Assembly (NCBI GenBank): GCA_023430285.1 | Contig: JAEZAV010000192.1 | Location: 1 to 28,476 of the forward strand | DNA: 28,476 nt | Direction of reading: 5' to 3' | Origin: Methanobacteriota archaeon | GTDB lineage: Archaea > Methanobacteriota > Methanobacteria > Methanobacteriales > Methanobacteriaceae | In this document: piece by piece, positions 16,813 to 25,418 of the stretch | Position numbering within the stretch: the stretch's first letter is position 1 | Layout of the letters: each line of letters starts with the position of its first letter | Notes under the pieces: generated by a model | What the model saw: only the letters and a program-made list of their open reading frames with translations | What the model was told of the DNA's origin: nothing | Database searches by the model: none | Program-made: the position numbers and the translations under genes

Positions 16813-18744
16813 ATGGCGGATGAAAATGCTGAAAATGTGGCTGAACTTGAAAAAAGTTCCATTAAATATGGAAAACAAGCCGAAAAATATTTATCACAAT
16901 ATTTACAGCAAGAAAATCAATTATTATATCAAAAAGATGAATATAATCGTCTTAATGATTATTACAATATCAAGAGATTCGATCTCTACAATCAGAAGAG
17001 ATCTATGGGTAAATTAAGGAAAAATTACGATCAAATTAAGGAAAATTTGAAAAAAAAGGAAAAATTAAGAAAAAAATTAGAAATAGAAAATTTAATTCTG
17101 AAAAATCAAATTGAAACATACAAAAAACGCCGGATTGTTCGTTTAACAAACATTATTCAAAAGCTACTAAATAGGAACAGTTCCAAGAAGGTACAAGCAG
17201 TAACAAAACCACCAAGTGAAGTTCAACCAGGAACTACAGCTAAAACTCCAGGAATATCAGTTGTCCCTACAAAAGATTCCATGAACAACCCTAAAAATCT
17301 TAAAGAGATTAATGTAGCTTTAATAATGGATGAATTCAGTTACAACAGTTTTAAATATGAATTCAATGCATTGGTTTTGGAACCTGACAACTGGCGGGAA
17401 ATATTCCAAACAGAAAAACCAGACCTTTTCCTTTGCGAATCAGCATGGCATGGAATAAACCCAGAAACCAAACCATGGGCCCGTAAGATCAGTACCAACA
17501 TTAATTCACAGAAAGAAAATAGAACTGAACTTCTGGAAATATTGGAATACTGCCAAAAACACAATATTCCCACAATATTTTGGAACAAAGAGGATCCAAC
17601 CCATTATCATAATCAGATCAGTAGCTTTGCAGATACTGCTTCAAAATTTGATCACATATTCACCAGCGCAGAGGAATGTATAAAAGATTACCAAATTGAT
17701 TACGGACATGAAAGCGTTCACAGCCTCATGTTTGCAGCCCAACCCAGACTCTTCAACCCAATAGAAGAAAATGAACGAACAGATGATGTTATATTTGCTG
17801 GAAGCTGGTACGCACATCACCCTCGAAGATGTGTAGAAATGAGAAACATCTTTAACAAGGTTTTGGACAATGGTTACAAACTGAAAATATATGATAGAAC
17901 GTATTATTCCAGGTTAGATGATTCCTACAACTTTCCTTCAGAATACCAAGAATTTGTTAATCCTGCAGTTTCCCATGATCAAATGGCCAACGTGTATAAA
18001 GAAAGTAAATATGCAATAAACATTAACACAGTCACAGATTCGGACACCATGTTTGCAAGAAGGGCCTTCGAACTAATATTATGCAACACCCTAGTACTAT
18101 CAAACCACTCCAAAGGCCTTGAAAAACTGTTTAATGACAACATCATATTCATTGGCAAAAATAAGATAAACTTGGAACATAACCAAGAAAAACGGATTAA
18201 AAACCTTTATAATGTCCTAAAAAACCATACATACACCAACAGATTCAAACAAATATTGGACACCATTGACTACCCATACCTAGAACCAGAAAAAACAGTG
18301 ACCATCTACTATCAAACAGAAACTCCTGAAGAAACAGAAAATGCCGTTGAACATTTCCAAACAATTGATTATCAGTACAAAAAGGCCAAAATACTCGAAA
18401 AAATAAACCATAAAACAAAATCAGTTCCATCACTACCCAAAAAACTTGGAATATCCATAATACAGGTCAATAACTTTGAAGAATTAGAAGGGATAACAAA
18501 CAACTCAGATTATTCAATATTGGCAGACACAAGTTTAAAATCAGATTTCATCGGGAAAGCATTACTTCATTACTCGTACATCAAAACTAATTATGGAATA
18601 ATTGTCGGAGATAATTTCAGGTTTAAAAAAACTAGTAAGATTATGAATACGCTGTTTAACAGCCAAACTTTTGAAAAAATACTGTTAACACAGGGAAAGA
18701 ATAAAGAAAAGAGAGAAATATCAGTTTACACCATAAAAATCTAA
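16813..18744 (+). CDS. Coiled-coil CgeB-type glycosyltransferase, paralog 2
   Basis: This 643-residue protein is the nearest relative of the product of 13322. The coiled coil (about residues 15-125) shares KYLSQYLQQENQLLYQK and ends YKKRRIVRLTNIIQKLLN. The CgeB region (about 160-485) has VALIMDEFSYNSFKYEFNA, DLFLCESAWHG, TIFWNKEDP, FAAQPRLFNPIE, DVIFAGSWYAH and MFARRAFELILCNTLVLSN. The C-terminal remnant GT-A domain has A571-D-T-S574 where a DxD would be expected. A Pro/Thr-rich linker (about 140-155) joins coil and catalytic part. GAGGA at 16797-16801 lies 11 nt from the ATG, and the leader bases before it match those of paralog 1, so the duplication included the 5' flank. It lies 85 nt after the hydrolase gene, likely cotranscribed. 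The role is surface-glycan synthesis with unknown donor. Confidence 0.82.
   Translation: MADENAENVAELEKSSIKYGKQAEKYLSQYLQQENQLLYQKDEYNRLNDYYNIKRFDLYNQKRSMGKLRKNYDQIKENLKKKEKLRKKLEIENLILKNQIETYKKRRIVRLTNIIQKLLNRNSSKKVQAVTKPPSEVQPGTTAKTPGISVVPTKDSMNNPKNLKEINVALIMDEFSYNSFKYEFNALVLEPDNWREIFQTEKPDLFLCESAWHGINPETKPWARKISTNINSQKENRTELLEILEYCQKHNIPTIFWNKEDPTHYHNQISSFADTASKFDHIFTSAEECIKDYQIDYGHESVHSLMFAAQPRLFNPIEENERTDDVIFAGSWYAHHPRRCVEMRNIFNKVLDNGYKLKIYDRTYYSRLDDSYNFPSEYQEFVNPAVSHDQMANVYKESKYAININTVTDSDTMFARRAFELILCNTLVLSNHSKGLEKLFNDNIIFIGKNKINLEHNQEKRIKNLYNVLKNHTYTNRFKQILDTIDYPYLEPEKTVTIYYQTETPEETENAVEHFQTIDYQYKKAKILEKINHKTKSVPSLPKKLGISIIQVNNFEELEGITNNSDYSILADTSLKSDFIGKALLHYSYIKTNYGIIVGDNFRFKKTSKIMNTLFNSQTFEKILLTQGKNKEKREISVYTIKI
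17716..17774 (+). repeat. 59-bp block identical to 14210-14268 in paralog 1
   Basis: This is the partner of the identical block in the gene at 13322. Shorter identical runs occur nearby, for example over the shared ACACCATGTTTGCAAGAAGG stretch in both genes, while coil and C-terminal regions differ more. Confidence 0.85.
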
Positions 18745-18830
18745 GATTTCATTGAATTCGTATTATTTGGAACATTTCAGATTTCAGAAATTTGTTGAAT
18801 TAGGGATAAAATTTGGAGGATCGTATGAAG

Positions 18831-20702
18831 ATGGAAGAAAATGAGGATAGTCATAAATTGTTACGTGATGAATATTTATCTCTAGCACTATGTGAATATA
18901 ATCAGTTTTTATTTGAAAAAAATCAATTAGAAGAGCTGATTAGACGATATGACAATTTTAGATCCCAACTTTATAATTTACAAGAAACTTCAAAGGATCT
19001 CATTAACAAAACCATCGAAATGGAATCCGATATAATTAATAAAAGGGAAATTGCTGAAAGGTTGGAAAAAGAGAATATTGAATTAACAAAAGTTTTAGAG
19101 ATCTACAATTCGAGGAAGATTATCAAGTTTTCAAACAAAATTTATGGTCTTTTTAGTTCACCTAAAAAGTTTACAAAAAAAATCGTCAGAAAAACCAAAA
19201 CAACCCATTCAAAACTGAAAAACAAAAATTCAAAACAATCAGATCTCAAATCCTCTGAAAAAGCTAAAACAAGTTTAAAAAGTCTGAAAGATATTAAAGT
19301 AGCAATTATTCTGGATGAATTCAGTTACAATGGATTTAAATATGAATTTAATGCAATTCCTTTAGAACCCTCCAATTGGTTGGAGATTATGCAGACAGAA
19401 AAGCCAGACATGCTTCTCTGTGAATCAGCATGGAGTGGTGGTGCTTGGCAGGGTCGGATTCAATACAATGGCGAAGAAGAACCTGAAAACCGTGCTATTC
19501 TATTAAATCTGCTCCAGTTTTGTAAAAATAATAAGGTTCCAACTATATTTTGGAACAAGGAAGATCCAACCAATTTTAATAGTTTTTATGACACTGCCTT
19601 GAGATTTGATCATATTTTTACCACGGATGAAGAATGTGTTGAACTCTACAGGGATAAGTATGGTCATGAAAGTGTTCATTGTCTGTTATTTGCAGGGCAA
19701 CCCCAACTATTCAATCCAATTGAAACCCATAAACGAACTGAGGATGTAATATTTGCAGGTAGTTGGTACGTGCATCACACAGAAAGATCCAAAGAAATGG
19801 AACAAATTCTTGACAATATCATAAGAAGTGGATATCAACTTAAAATTTACAACAGATTTCAGGAATTTAGTAAAAAACATCCTAATTACAGATTTCCTGA
19901 GAAGTACCATGAATATCTTAATCCCCCAGTTAGCCATGATCAAATTGGAAACATCTACAAAGAAAGTAAATACTCACTAAATATAAACACAGTTACCAAA
20001 TCAACTACCATGTTTGCAAGACGTGTATTTGAACTCATGCTATGTAACACATTGATCCTATCAAATTACTCCAATGGGATGCACCGTTTGTTTGATGATA
20101 ACGTTGTTTTCGTTGGTAAAGAAAAAATTGATCTCAGTAATTCTGAACTCAAACAACTTAACAATCTCTACAACATCCTAAAGAATCATACCTACAAAAA
20201 CAGGTTTCAGGAGATTTTGGATGCCATAGGATACGAATATCAGCACTGTGAAGAAACTGTCACAATCTATTACATCCTCAACACTAAGCCAGAAGTTGAA
20301 GAGGTTTTAAAACACTACAACAACATAGAATATCCAGCTAAAAATCTTGTCTTGCTCTCCAATCAGTTATCAAAAGCCGAAATTGATGATTTAATAAATG
20401 ATTCCAAGCAGAAGTATGAATTTTATGATTACAATGATATTGATGATGTAAAAATTCCAAGCAACACATCCTATTCCATATTAGCAAACACCAAACTTGA
20501 AAAAGACTTTATTGAAAAGGCTGTTTTGCATTTTTCATACATTGCTCCAGAATTTGGGATAGTAAAAGGAGACAAATTCAACTTCAAATATTCTGATGAA
20601 ACAGAAAATGTGCTGTTTGAAAATAAAAATTTCAGCACCATATTAAACAATCAAATAAAAGGGTTAAAAACTAATTTTCCAGTTTACAAAATATTAATCT
20701 GA
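18831..20702 (+). CDS. Coiled-coil CgeB-type glycosyltransferase, paralog 3
   Basis: This 623-residue protein is the most diverged of the three CgeB paralogs. The coiled coil (about residues 10-105) ends YNSRKIIKFSNKIYGLF. A Lys/Ser-rich linker follows (about 110-145). The CgeB region (about 150-470) has VAIILDEFSYNGFKYEFNA, DMLLCESAWSG, TIFWNKEDP, FAGQPQLFNPIE, DVIFAGSWYVH and MFARRVFELMLCNTLILSN. The C-terminal remnant GT-A domain has A552-N-T-K555 at the metal-site position. GGAGGA at 18815-18820 lies 10 nt before ATG 18831, the same spacing as in the paralogs, and MEENED then aligns with their MQDENN and MADENA. ATG 18825 is too close to the site, and TTG 18813 overlaps it. It ends the rightward block and converges with the gene at 20766. 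A T6 tract at 20782-20787 inside that opposing gene could end its transcript. Confidence 0.82.
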   Translation: MEENEDSHKLLRDEYLSLALCEYNQFLFEKNQLEELIRRYDNFRSQLYNLQETSKDLINKTIEMESDIINKREIAERLEKENIELTKVLEIYNSRKIIKFSNKIYGLFSSPKKFTKKIVRKTKTTHSKLKNKNSKQSDLKSSEKAKTSLKSLKDIKVAIILDEFSYNGFKYEFNAIPLEPSNWLEIMQTEKPDMLLCESAWSGGAWQGRIQYNGEEEPENRAILLNLLQFCKNNKVPTIFWNKEDPTNFNSFYDTALRFDHIFTTDEECVELYRDKYGHESVHCLLFAGQPQLFNPIETHKRTEDVIFAGSWYVHHTERSKEMEQILDNIIRSGYQLKIYNRFQEFSKKHPNYRFPEKYHEYLNPPVSHDQIGNIYKESKYSLNINTVTKSTTMFARRVFELMLCNTLILSNYSNGMHRLFDDNVVFVGKEKIDLSNSELKQLNNLYNILKNHTYKNRFQEILDAIGYEYQHCEETVTIYYILNTKPEVEEVLKHYNNIEYPAKNLVLLSNQLSKAEIDDLINDSKQKYEFYDYNDIDDVKIPSNTSYSILANTKLEKDFIEKAVLHFSYIAPEFGIVKGDKFNFKYSDETENVLFENKNFSTILNNQIKGLKTNFPVYKILI

Positions 20703-20765
20703 AAAGTTAATTCAACAATATTAAAAACAAACCCTGTTAAATCCTCTTAGTAAATTATTTTGTTG

Positions 20766-22151
20766 TTAAATCTTCAAAAAATTTTTTATTTGCTCAGTGT
20801 ACTGTTCTTGATCTTGGGATGAGAGTATAATCCTTTTTAGATCATGATAAAATCCACCATATGTTTCTTCGTTTTGATGGCCATTTTCCCTAAACATCGC
20901 ATTCCAAATATGAAATCCCCATATCTCCTGAAGATTTAAAGTTGGAACCAGCTGTTTTGTAGGTTTCAAATAATCTTCGTAATCAAAGTAGTTTATTGGC
21001 GAAATAAAGTTAGGATCTACAAGATATTTATAATATTCTTGATATTTAGTGTCTATCATAGATTTAAGTAGCATAGGCCCAGTTTCTCCATGTTTCACAT
21101 TCTCAAGATCCATGGAACTAACTGCATTTATCAAAGCTTTTAAAAATTTATCACCCTGTGGCAATCTTAAAAATCCGTTGTTGGGATAAATAGTTTTATC
21201 TGGACTGTACTGTGATGAAATAATATTGCCCAACGGGTAGATATCGTTGATGTTTTTAATGGCAAGTATGTCACAATCAAACCATGATTTTGGTGTTAAA
21301 TACAAACATTTGTACCTAAAAACATTGGCAAATCCTGAGTAGGATCCCTTGTTGAAACCTTCCTTATATGTGAATATGTCAGATTCATCAATGATCCTAT
21401 TTGCATCTTTAATCTCAACCCCTTCTGGTACATTTTCAAGATCTTCATAGGTGTACAAGGTCACGTTGTGACCAGTTAACATCATGGACAGTATAGAAAG
21501 ATGTTGTATTTCAGGCAGAGTATGATCATCACTTACCCACAGCGTAAACAACTCATTGTGTTCTTGTTTTAACTTCAAACTTTTATTTACATGATCCTCA
21601 GTTGAATTTATCATTATATTCCCATGAAGATCATCGATAGAAGACATTTGAAGGTGATAACTATCCATTAGCTGAACATTTAAATATTTAAGGTGCGAAA
21701 GCTGGATTTTAAGATTTTTTTCTACGATTTCATAGTTCTTATTAGATATTTTCAATTCTTTGTTGATTTTTAAAGGATTGTTTTCGCTATCGCTTAAATC
21801 ATTAACCCTACTCAACCTAATGTTTTCCTTTTGAAGTTTTTGAATTTCAATTTCCAGTTGTTTCCTTAATCTTTCATGATAATCGAGCCACTTATTCAAT
21901 TCTTTATTTTCAGTTTTAACAACCGAAATTTTGGTTTCAATTGCTGATCTAGACTCATAAAAATGATTAACCTTGGTTTTTAGATCTTTATTTTCTTCTT
22001 GAAGTTTTAATAATTGTTCATCAAGATTTTTGTTTCGATCTAAAAGGCATCTGTACAGTTTAGTGTCAATGATCTTGTTTTTAATATATTCCCTAACTCT
22101 GATTCCTCCTGTTTCATTAAAATAATAATTAGGAGATTTAAAAAATCCCAT
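20766..22151 (-). CDS. DXD-type sugar transferase (GT32-like) with N-terminal coiled coil
   Basis: This 461-residue protein starts with a long coiled coil (about residues 20-175, heptads of Leu, Lys and Glu). A catalytic domain of the Gly_transf_sug/GT32 type follows: TLWVSDDHTLPEIQHLS, SGFANVFRYKCLYLTP, and the metal-binding D292-C-D294 in WFDCDILAI, ending with GFHIWNAMFRENG, like the His-containing C-terminus of alpha-1,4-glycosyltransferase-type enzymes. It is probably a retaining transferase in the cytoplasm. ATG 22151 has GAGGG only 2 nt upstream. A stronger GGAGG site at 22109-22105 lies inside the frame but leads to a GTT codon rather than a start. The gene lies 49 nt downstream of the 1008-residue protein gene and is probably cotranscribed with it. 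Its donor and acceptor are unknown. Confidence 0.78.
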   Translation of the reverse strand: MGFFKSPNYYFNETGGIRVREYIKNKIIDTKLYRCLLDRNKNLDEQLLKLQEENKDLKTKVNHFYESRSAIETKISVVKTENKELNKWLDYHERLRKQLEIEIQKLQKENIRLSRVNDLSDSENNPLKINKELKISNKNYEIVEKNLKIQLSHLKYLNVQLMDSYHLQMSSIDDLHGNIMINSTEDHVNKSLKLKQEHNELFTLWVSDDHTLPEIQHLSILSMMLTGHNVTLYTYEDLENVPEGVEIKDANRIIDESDIFTYKEGFNKGSYSGFANVFRYKCLYLTPKSWFDCDILAIKNINDIYPLGNIISSQYSPDKTIYPNNGFLRLPQGDKFLKALINAVSSMDLENVKHGETGPMLLKSMIDTKYQEYYKYLVDPNFISPINYFDYEDYLKPTKQLVPTLNLQEIWGFHIWNAMFRENGHQNEETYGGFYHDLKRIILSSQDQEQYTEQIKNFLKI

Positions 22152-22200
22152 TTCCCTCTTTTTATATAATACAATTATTAGTTTTTTTATTCATAATTGT

Positions 22201-25200
22201 CTATTCATCCCAAACAGGTTTTTTATATCCAAATTTGGATGCTAGTTCATCATCCCACTGATTTTTTACGAACATTGTATCGTAGTCCTTCGAGGATTTT
22301 TCCTTCAAAACTTCGGTGGACTGCTGCAATTTATGATAAACATTTGCTTCAGAGGTGTGATATATCTTTAAATTCATTACATGACGTACGTAGTTGCAGT
22401 ACATACGATCTGAGCGGTAGTGACGTCCATATTCAGCATCCAATCCAACTGAATTTTTAAGTACATCATTCCTTATGTAGACACAGAAAAATGGTGCGAA
22501 ACTCAGTTCCACATAGTTTCCAGAATGGAATAATGGCAGGTTCACCATGTTGTTGAAGAGTCCTGATAAATTCACATCACATTCGTAGCTTGAAGATGCG
22601 TATGGCACATGTTTAGTTAGGGTGTTGCTTTCTGCTGGAAGAATTTGTTTAGGAACTATCAATCCACAATCCTTGAGTTTATATGCTGCCTTTTGCATGG
22701 CCTCAATTGCTCCGGGAGTTATCATGGCATCGTTGTTCATGAGTAAAATATCATTTCCCTCACCAGCAATTTCTATTCCCTGATTCACTGCATAGGTAAA
22801 ACCATAGTTTATCCTATTTTTAATGAGTTTTATGGAGGATTCAGATTCCATTTTTGTAAGGTAGTCTGTCACTGCCTTGCTTGAATTATTATCCACCACT
22901 ATTATCTCCACCCAACTTTGAAGATTCAAATTTAACAGGGCTTCTAAACATTCCTGAATATCTTCAAGCGACTCGTAACTTGGAATAACTATGCTTACGT
23001 TATTTAAATTATCCATTGGTTTAATTTGGGATATTTTTTCATGGTTTCTTTGTTCTTGTTTTTTACGGAGCAGTTTTAGAAGTGCTTCTTTGGATGGTTG
23101 ATTTTTAATTTGTTTGTGGTGATTGGTGAGCAGTATTGGGACCGAGTACACCTTTGAATCCTTGACCATGCGCATGATCCAGTCCCAGTCTGTGTATGTT
23201 TTTAAGCTTTCATCAAATCCACCTATTCTTTTGTAAAGGTCTTTTTTATGACAAACTCCGTTTAGATCAATGTAGTTCCTGTTTTCAAGGAGTGATCTGT
23301 TTAAACTTCCGTAGTTCGCTGCAAATGGGTAGTTCTTATCCTCCTCAAAGAGGAACTGTCCGCTGTAAAGGGCATCTGCATCTTCAAGTTTGGAGAATGC
23401 CCCCATCATTGCACCAATGTACCTTGGATCCCAGCTGTAATCTGGATTTAAATATGCCACATATTCTCCATGGGTTGCTGTCAAACCCAAATTTCTTGCA
23501 GACCAGATTTCCTTGGAATCTGGATTCTGGATTAAAACAAGATTTTCTATGTCCAGCTTCCTTAAATATTCCAAGGAGCCATCAGTACTTCCCCCATCAA
23601 CAACCACCAACTCGATGTTAGGATAGGTTTGTTTTAAAACAGATTCTACTGCAGCTTTTAATGTTTTTATTGAGTTATATACTGGAATTATTACTGAAAC
23701 TAACGGTTTATTGTCGGTAGTTTCTGATAGTGTTATTAAATGTTTGGTGATGTCTTCCATTGTTGCGAAACATCTCTTGTCCTGTTCACGAAATGGTGCG
23801 AAGAGGAGTGGTGAAACCAAGGAATTTTTTAGAAATCCTGAAAGATCCCTGAAGTTCTTGGTTTGCGCTAGGATCATCCTAGTTTTTGAAACCAAATTCC
23901 CATTAATTCCATCATAAACCCGTATTTCATGAGTTTTTTCATCTATAAATGATGGTGGTATGTTGAATTTGAAGACATTGAACTCTTCACTGCCAGAGTC
24001 TTGGATCTTCTGGGTTTTTAGGTTGAAGTTCTCGTCATCGATACGTAATATTATGTCTGGGACTTCGGTTTCATCTACTTCCACACATCCTTCAATGGAC
24101 ATATCTGCCCTTCTAAGGAATATTTCACCGTTATAATTTGTAGCATCTGCTTCGGTTTCTTCCCTGTGAGTTTTCCTGTTTTCCTTGATTCCATAGAGTG
24201 CGTAGTGTACCAGGGGGTTTAATTTGGATTTTTTTACATCTGGATGGGTTTCGAAGTAGTACTCAGCATCAAATTCCCTGCTCGGATTTCTACCCTCTTT
24301 AAATCCATTGTAGATGTAGTGAATTATTGGATCCTTTCCAGTTTTCCTGATATCCGCGTAGGTGTTCAGGTAGTATCCAACATCAAGCAGATTGTTTTTC
24401 TTGATTTCTTGATACCCCTTTCTGTTGATAAGCGTGGTTTTAAGCCCTGTTCTTGGCACGTACCGGATCATATTTAAAAATGGAAATTTTGAGATGATTC
24501 TCTGTCCAACAGATCTGTTTTTATTGTTTCTAAACTCAAATTCTGTTTTTACTTCATCCACACGGGTTTCAAGGTCTTTTGTTTGAGTTTTATAATTTTC
24601 AAGTTCATTACGGATGTTTAGATTCTCATTTTCTACTTCGGTGTAGATATCCACGGTTCTTTGAACTAATTCGTTGAGATCTGGATCTTTTTCATACAGT
24701 ATTCCATTACCGTTGATTTCCAGATAGCTGAATTGGAGTTCACGTTCTGTTTCCGTGATAAAATCGTTTATAACATCTTTGTAATCCACGTAAAGTTCTT
24801 TAATTGCATTTAATTCAGATTTATCCTGTTCTTCAGATATTTCAGATGATTCTGCGTCGGAATTAATAAGGAATATGGGTGGAAAGTTGGTTGTTTTTTT
24901 GTTGGTTTCCACTGTCTTGAGTATCTTCTTGAGCTCTTGATAATCCCCAGTTAAATTTATGATGAGAGCATCGTAGTTTTTAGTGAGCTGAAGTTGTTCT
25001 AAGACGTTTTGATTAACTACTTCAACGCTTTTTTCATGTTCGAAGTAATATTCAGAATCAGTCTGATCCTTTAATGGGTTTATAATTGTTAAATGTACAT
25101 TTTCATCTTCACAATACTTTATTAGGTGCTCTGTGAGTTCTTCTGTATTTGAATCAATCTCAAAAATGTTTAATGGTTTTATTTCGCTAATTATTGGACT

Positions 25201-25227
25201 CATGACCATTTTCCAGTAAATGTTCAT
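22201..25227 (-). CDS. Large multidomain tandem-GT2 glycosyltransferase
   Basis: This protein of 1008 residues combines at least five parts. Residues about 10-190 resemble the class I methyltransferase-like domain seen in some surface-glycan proteins, but the glycine-rich SAM loop is absent (NIFEIDSNTEELTEHL), so it looks degenerate. A coiled coil spans about 205-240. Residues about 278-350 hold two copies of a short repeat (DVGYYLNTYADIRKTGKDP; DAEYYFETHPDVKKSKLNP). About 360-455 may be a beta sandwich. Then come two GT2 domains (about 510-700 and 745-1000): VSVIIPVYNS with N594-P-D596 in place of DxD, and VSIVIPSYE with N831-N-D833. The last 600 residues are a paralog of the product of 2447, in opposite orientation. 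GGGGGAG at 25238-25232 lies 4 nt before the ATG. The first GT2 site may be inactive. Its role is in surface-glycan synthesis. Confidence 0.85.
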   Translation of the reverse strand: MNIYWKMVMSPIISEIKPLNIFEIDSNTEELTEHLIKYCEDENVHLTIINPLKDQTDSEYYFEHEKSVEVVNQNVLEQLQLTKNYDALIINLTGDYQELKKILKTVETNKKTTNFPPIFLINSDAESSEISEEQDKSELNAIKELYVDYKDVINDFITETERELQFSYLEINGNGILYEKDPDLNELVQRTVDIYTEVENENLNIRNELENYKTQTKDLETRVDEVKTEFEFRNNKNRSVGQRIISKFPFLNMIRYVPRTGLKTTLINRKGYQEIKKNNLLDVGYYLNTYADIRKTGKDPIIHYIYNGFKEGRNPSREFDAEYYFETHPDVKKSKLNPLVHYALYGIKENRKTHREETEADATNYNGEIFLRRADMSIEGCVEVDETEVPDIILRIDDENFNLKTQKIQDSGSEEFNVFKFNIPPSFIDEKTHEIRVYDGINGNLVSKTRMILAQTKNFRDLSGFLKNSLVSPLLFAPFREQDKRCFATMEDITKHLITLSETTDNKPLVSVIIPVYNSIKTLKAAVESVLKQTYPNIELVVVDGGSTDGSLEYLRKLDIENLVLIQNPDSKEIWSARNLGLTATHGEYVAYLNPDYSWDPRYIGAMMGAFSKLEDADALYSGQFLFEEDKNYPFAANYGSLNRSLLENRNYIDLNGVCHKKDLYKRIGGFDESLKTYTDWDWIMRMVKDSKVYSVPILLTNHHKQIKNQPSKEALLKLLRKKQEQRNHEKISQIKPMDNLNNVSIVIPSYESLEDIQECLEALLNLNLQSWVEIIVVDNNSSKAVTDYLTKMESESSIKLIKNRINYGFTYAVNQGIEIAGEGNDILLMNNDAMITPGAIEAMQKAAYKLKDCGLIVPKQILPAESNTLTKHVPYASSSYECDVNLSGLFNNMVNLPLFHSGNYVELSFAPFFCVYIRNDVLKNSVGLDAEYGRHYRSDRMYCNYVRHVMNLKIYHTSEANVYHKLQQSTEVLKEKSSKDYDTMFVKNQWDDELASKFGYKKPVWDE

Positions 25228-25388
25228 AGATCTCCCCCATGTTTTTTCAATTGTATATATTGTTCTAAAACCATTTATTTATTCCCAAATTATACCCAAA
25301 TTTACTAAAAATGGTTAAATAGTACTTTTTTAGTTTTTCCACACATTCGCAAGATAAGGGTTTTGTTAAATTTGTTTAGTTGGATTAT

Positions 25389-25403
25389 AAAAATATAAAA
25401 AAA
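25389..25403 (-). terminator. Oligo-T terminator after rfbC
   Basis: On the minus strand, seven T residues (25403-25397) and then five more (25393-25389), separated by ATA, begin 16 nt after the rfbC stop. Such U-rich tracts end transcription in archaea without a hairpin. This would separate rfbC from the downstream 1008-residue protein gene, which then needs its own promoter in the 191-nt gap. Confidence 0.5.
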
Positions 25404-25418
25404 GTGTAGGTGTGGATC

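Noticed and set aside
16724..17017. 97-codon frame starting at the hydrolase stop and overlapping the CgeB paralog 2 start
   Set aside because: Its second half repeats the out-of-frame translation seen at the same place in paralog 1 (13329-13559), showing it is a shadow of the shared coiled-coil coding sequence.
23196..23621. 141-codon plus-strand open frame inside the 1008-residue protein gene
   Set aside because: It lies fully antisense to a strongly supported GT2 coding region, has no ribosome binding site and no recognisable protein character.
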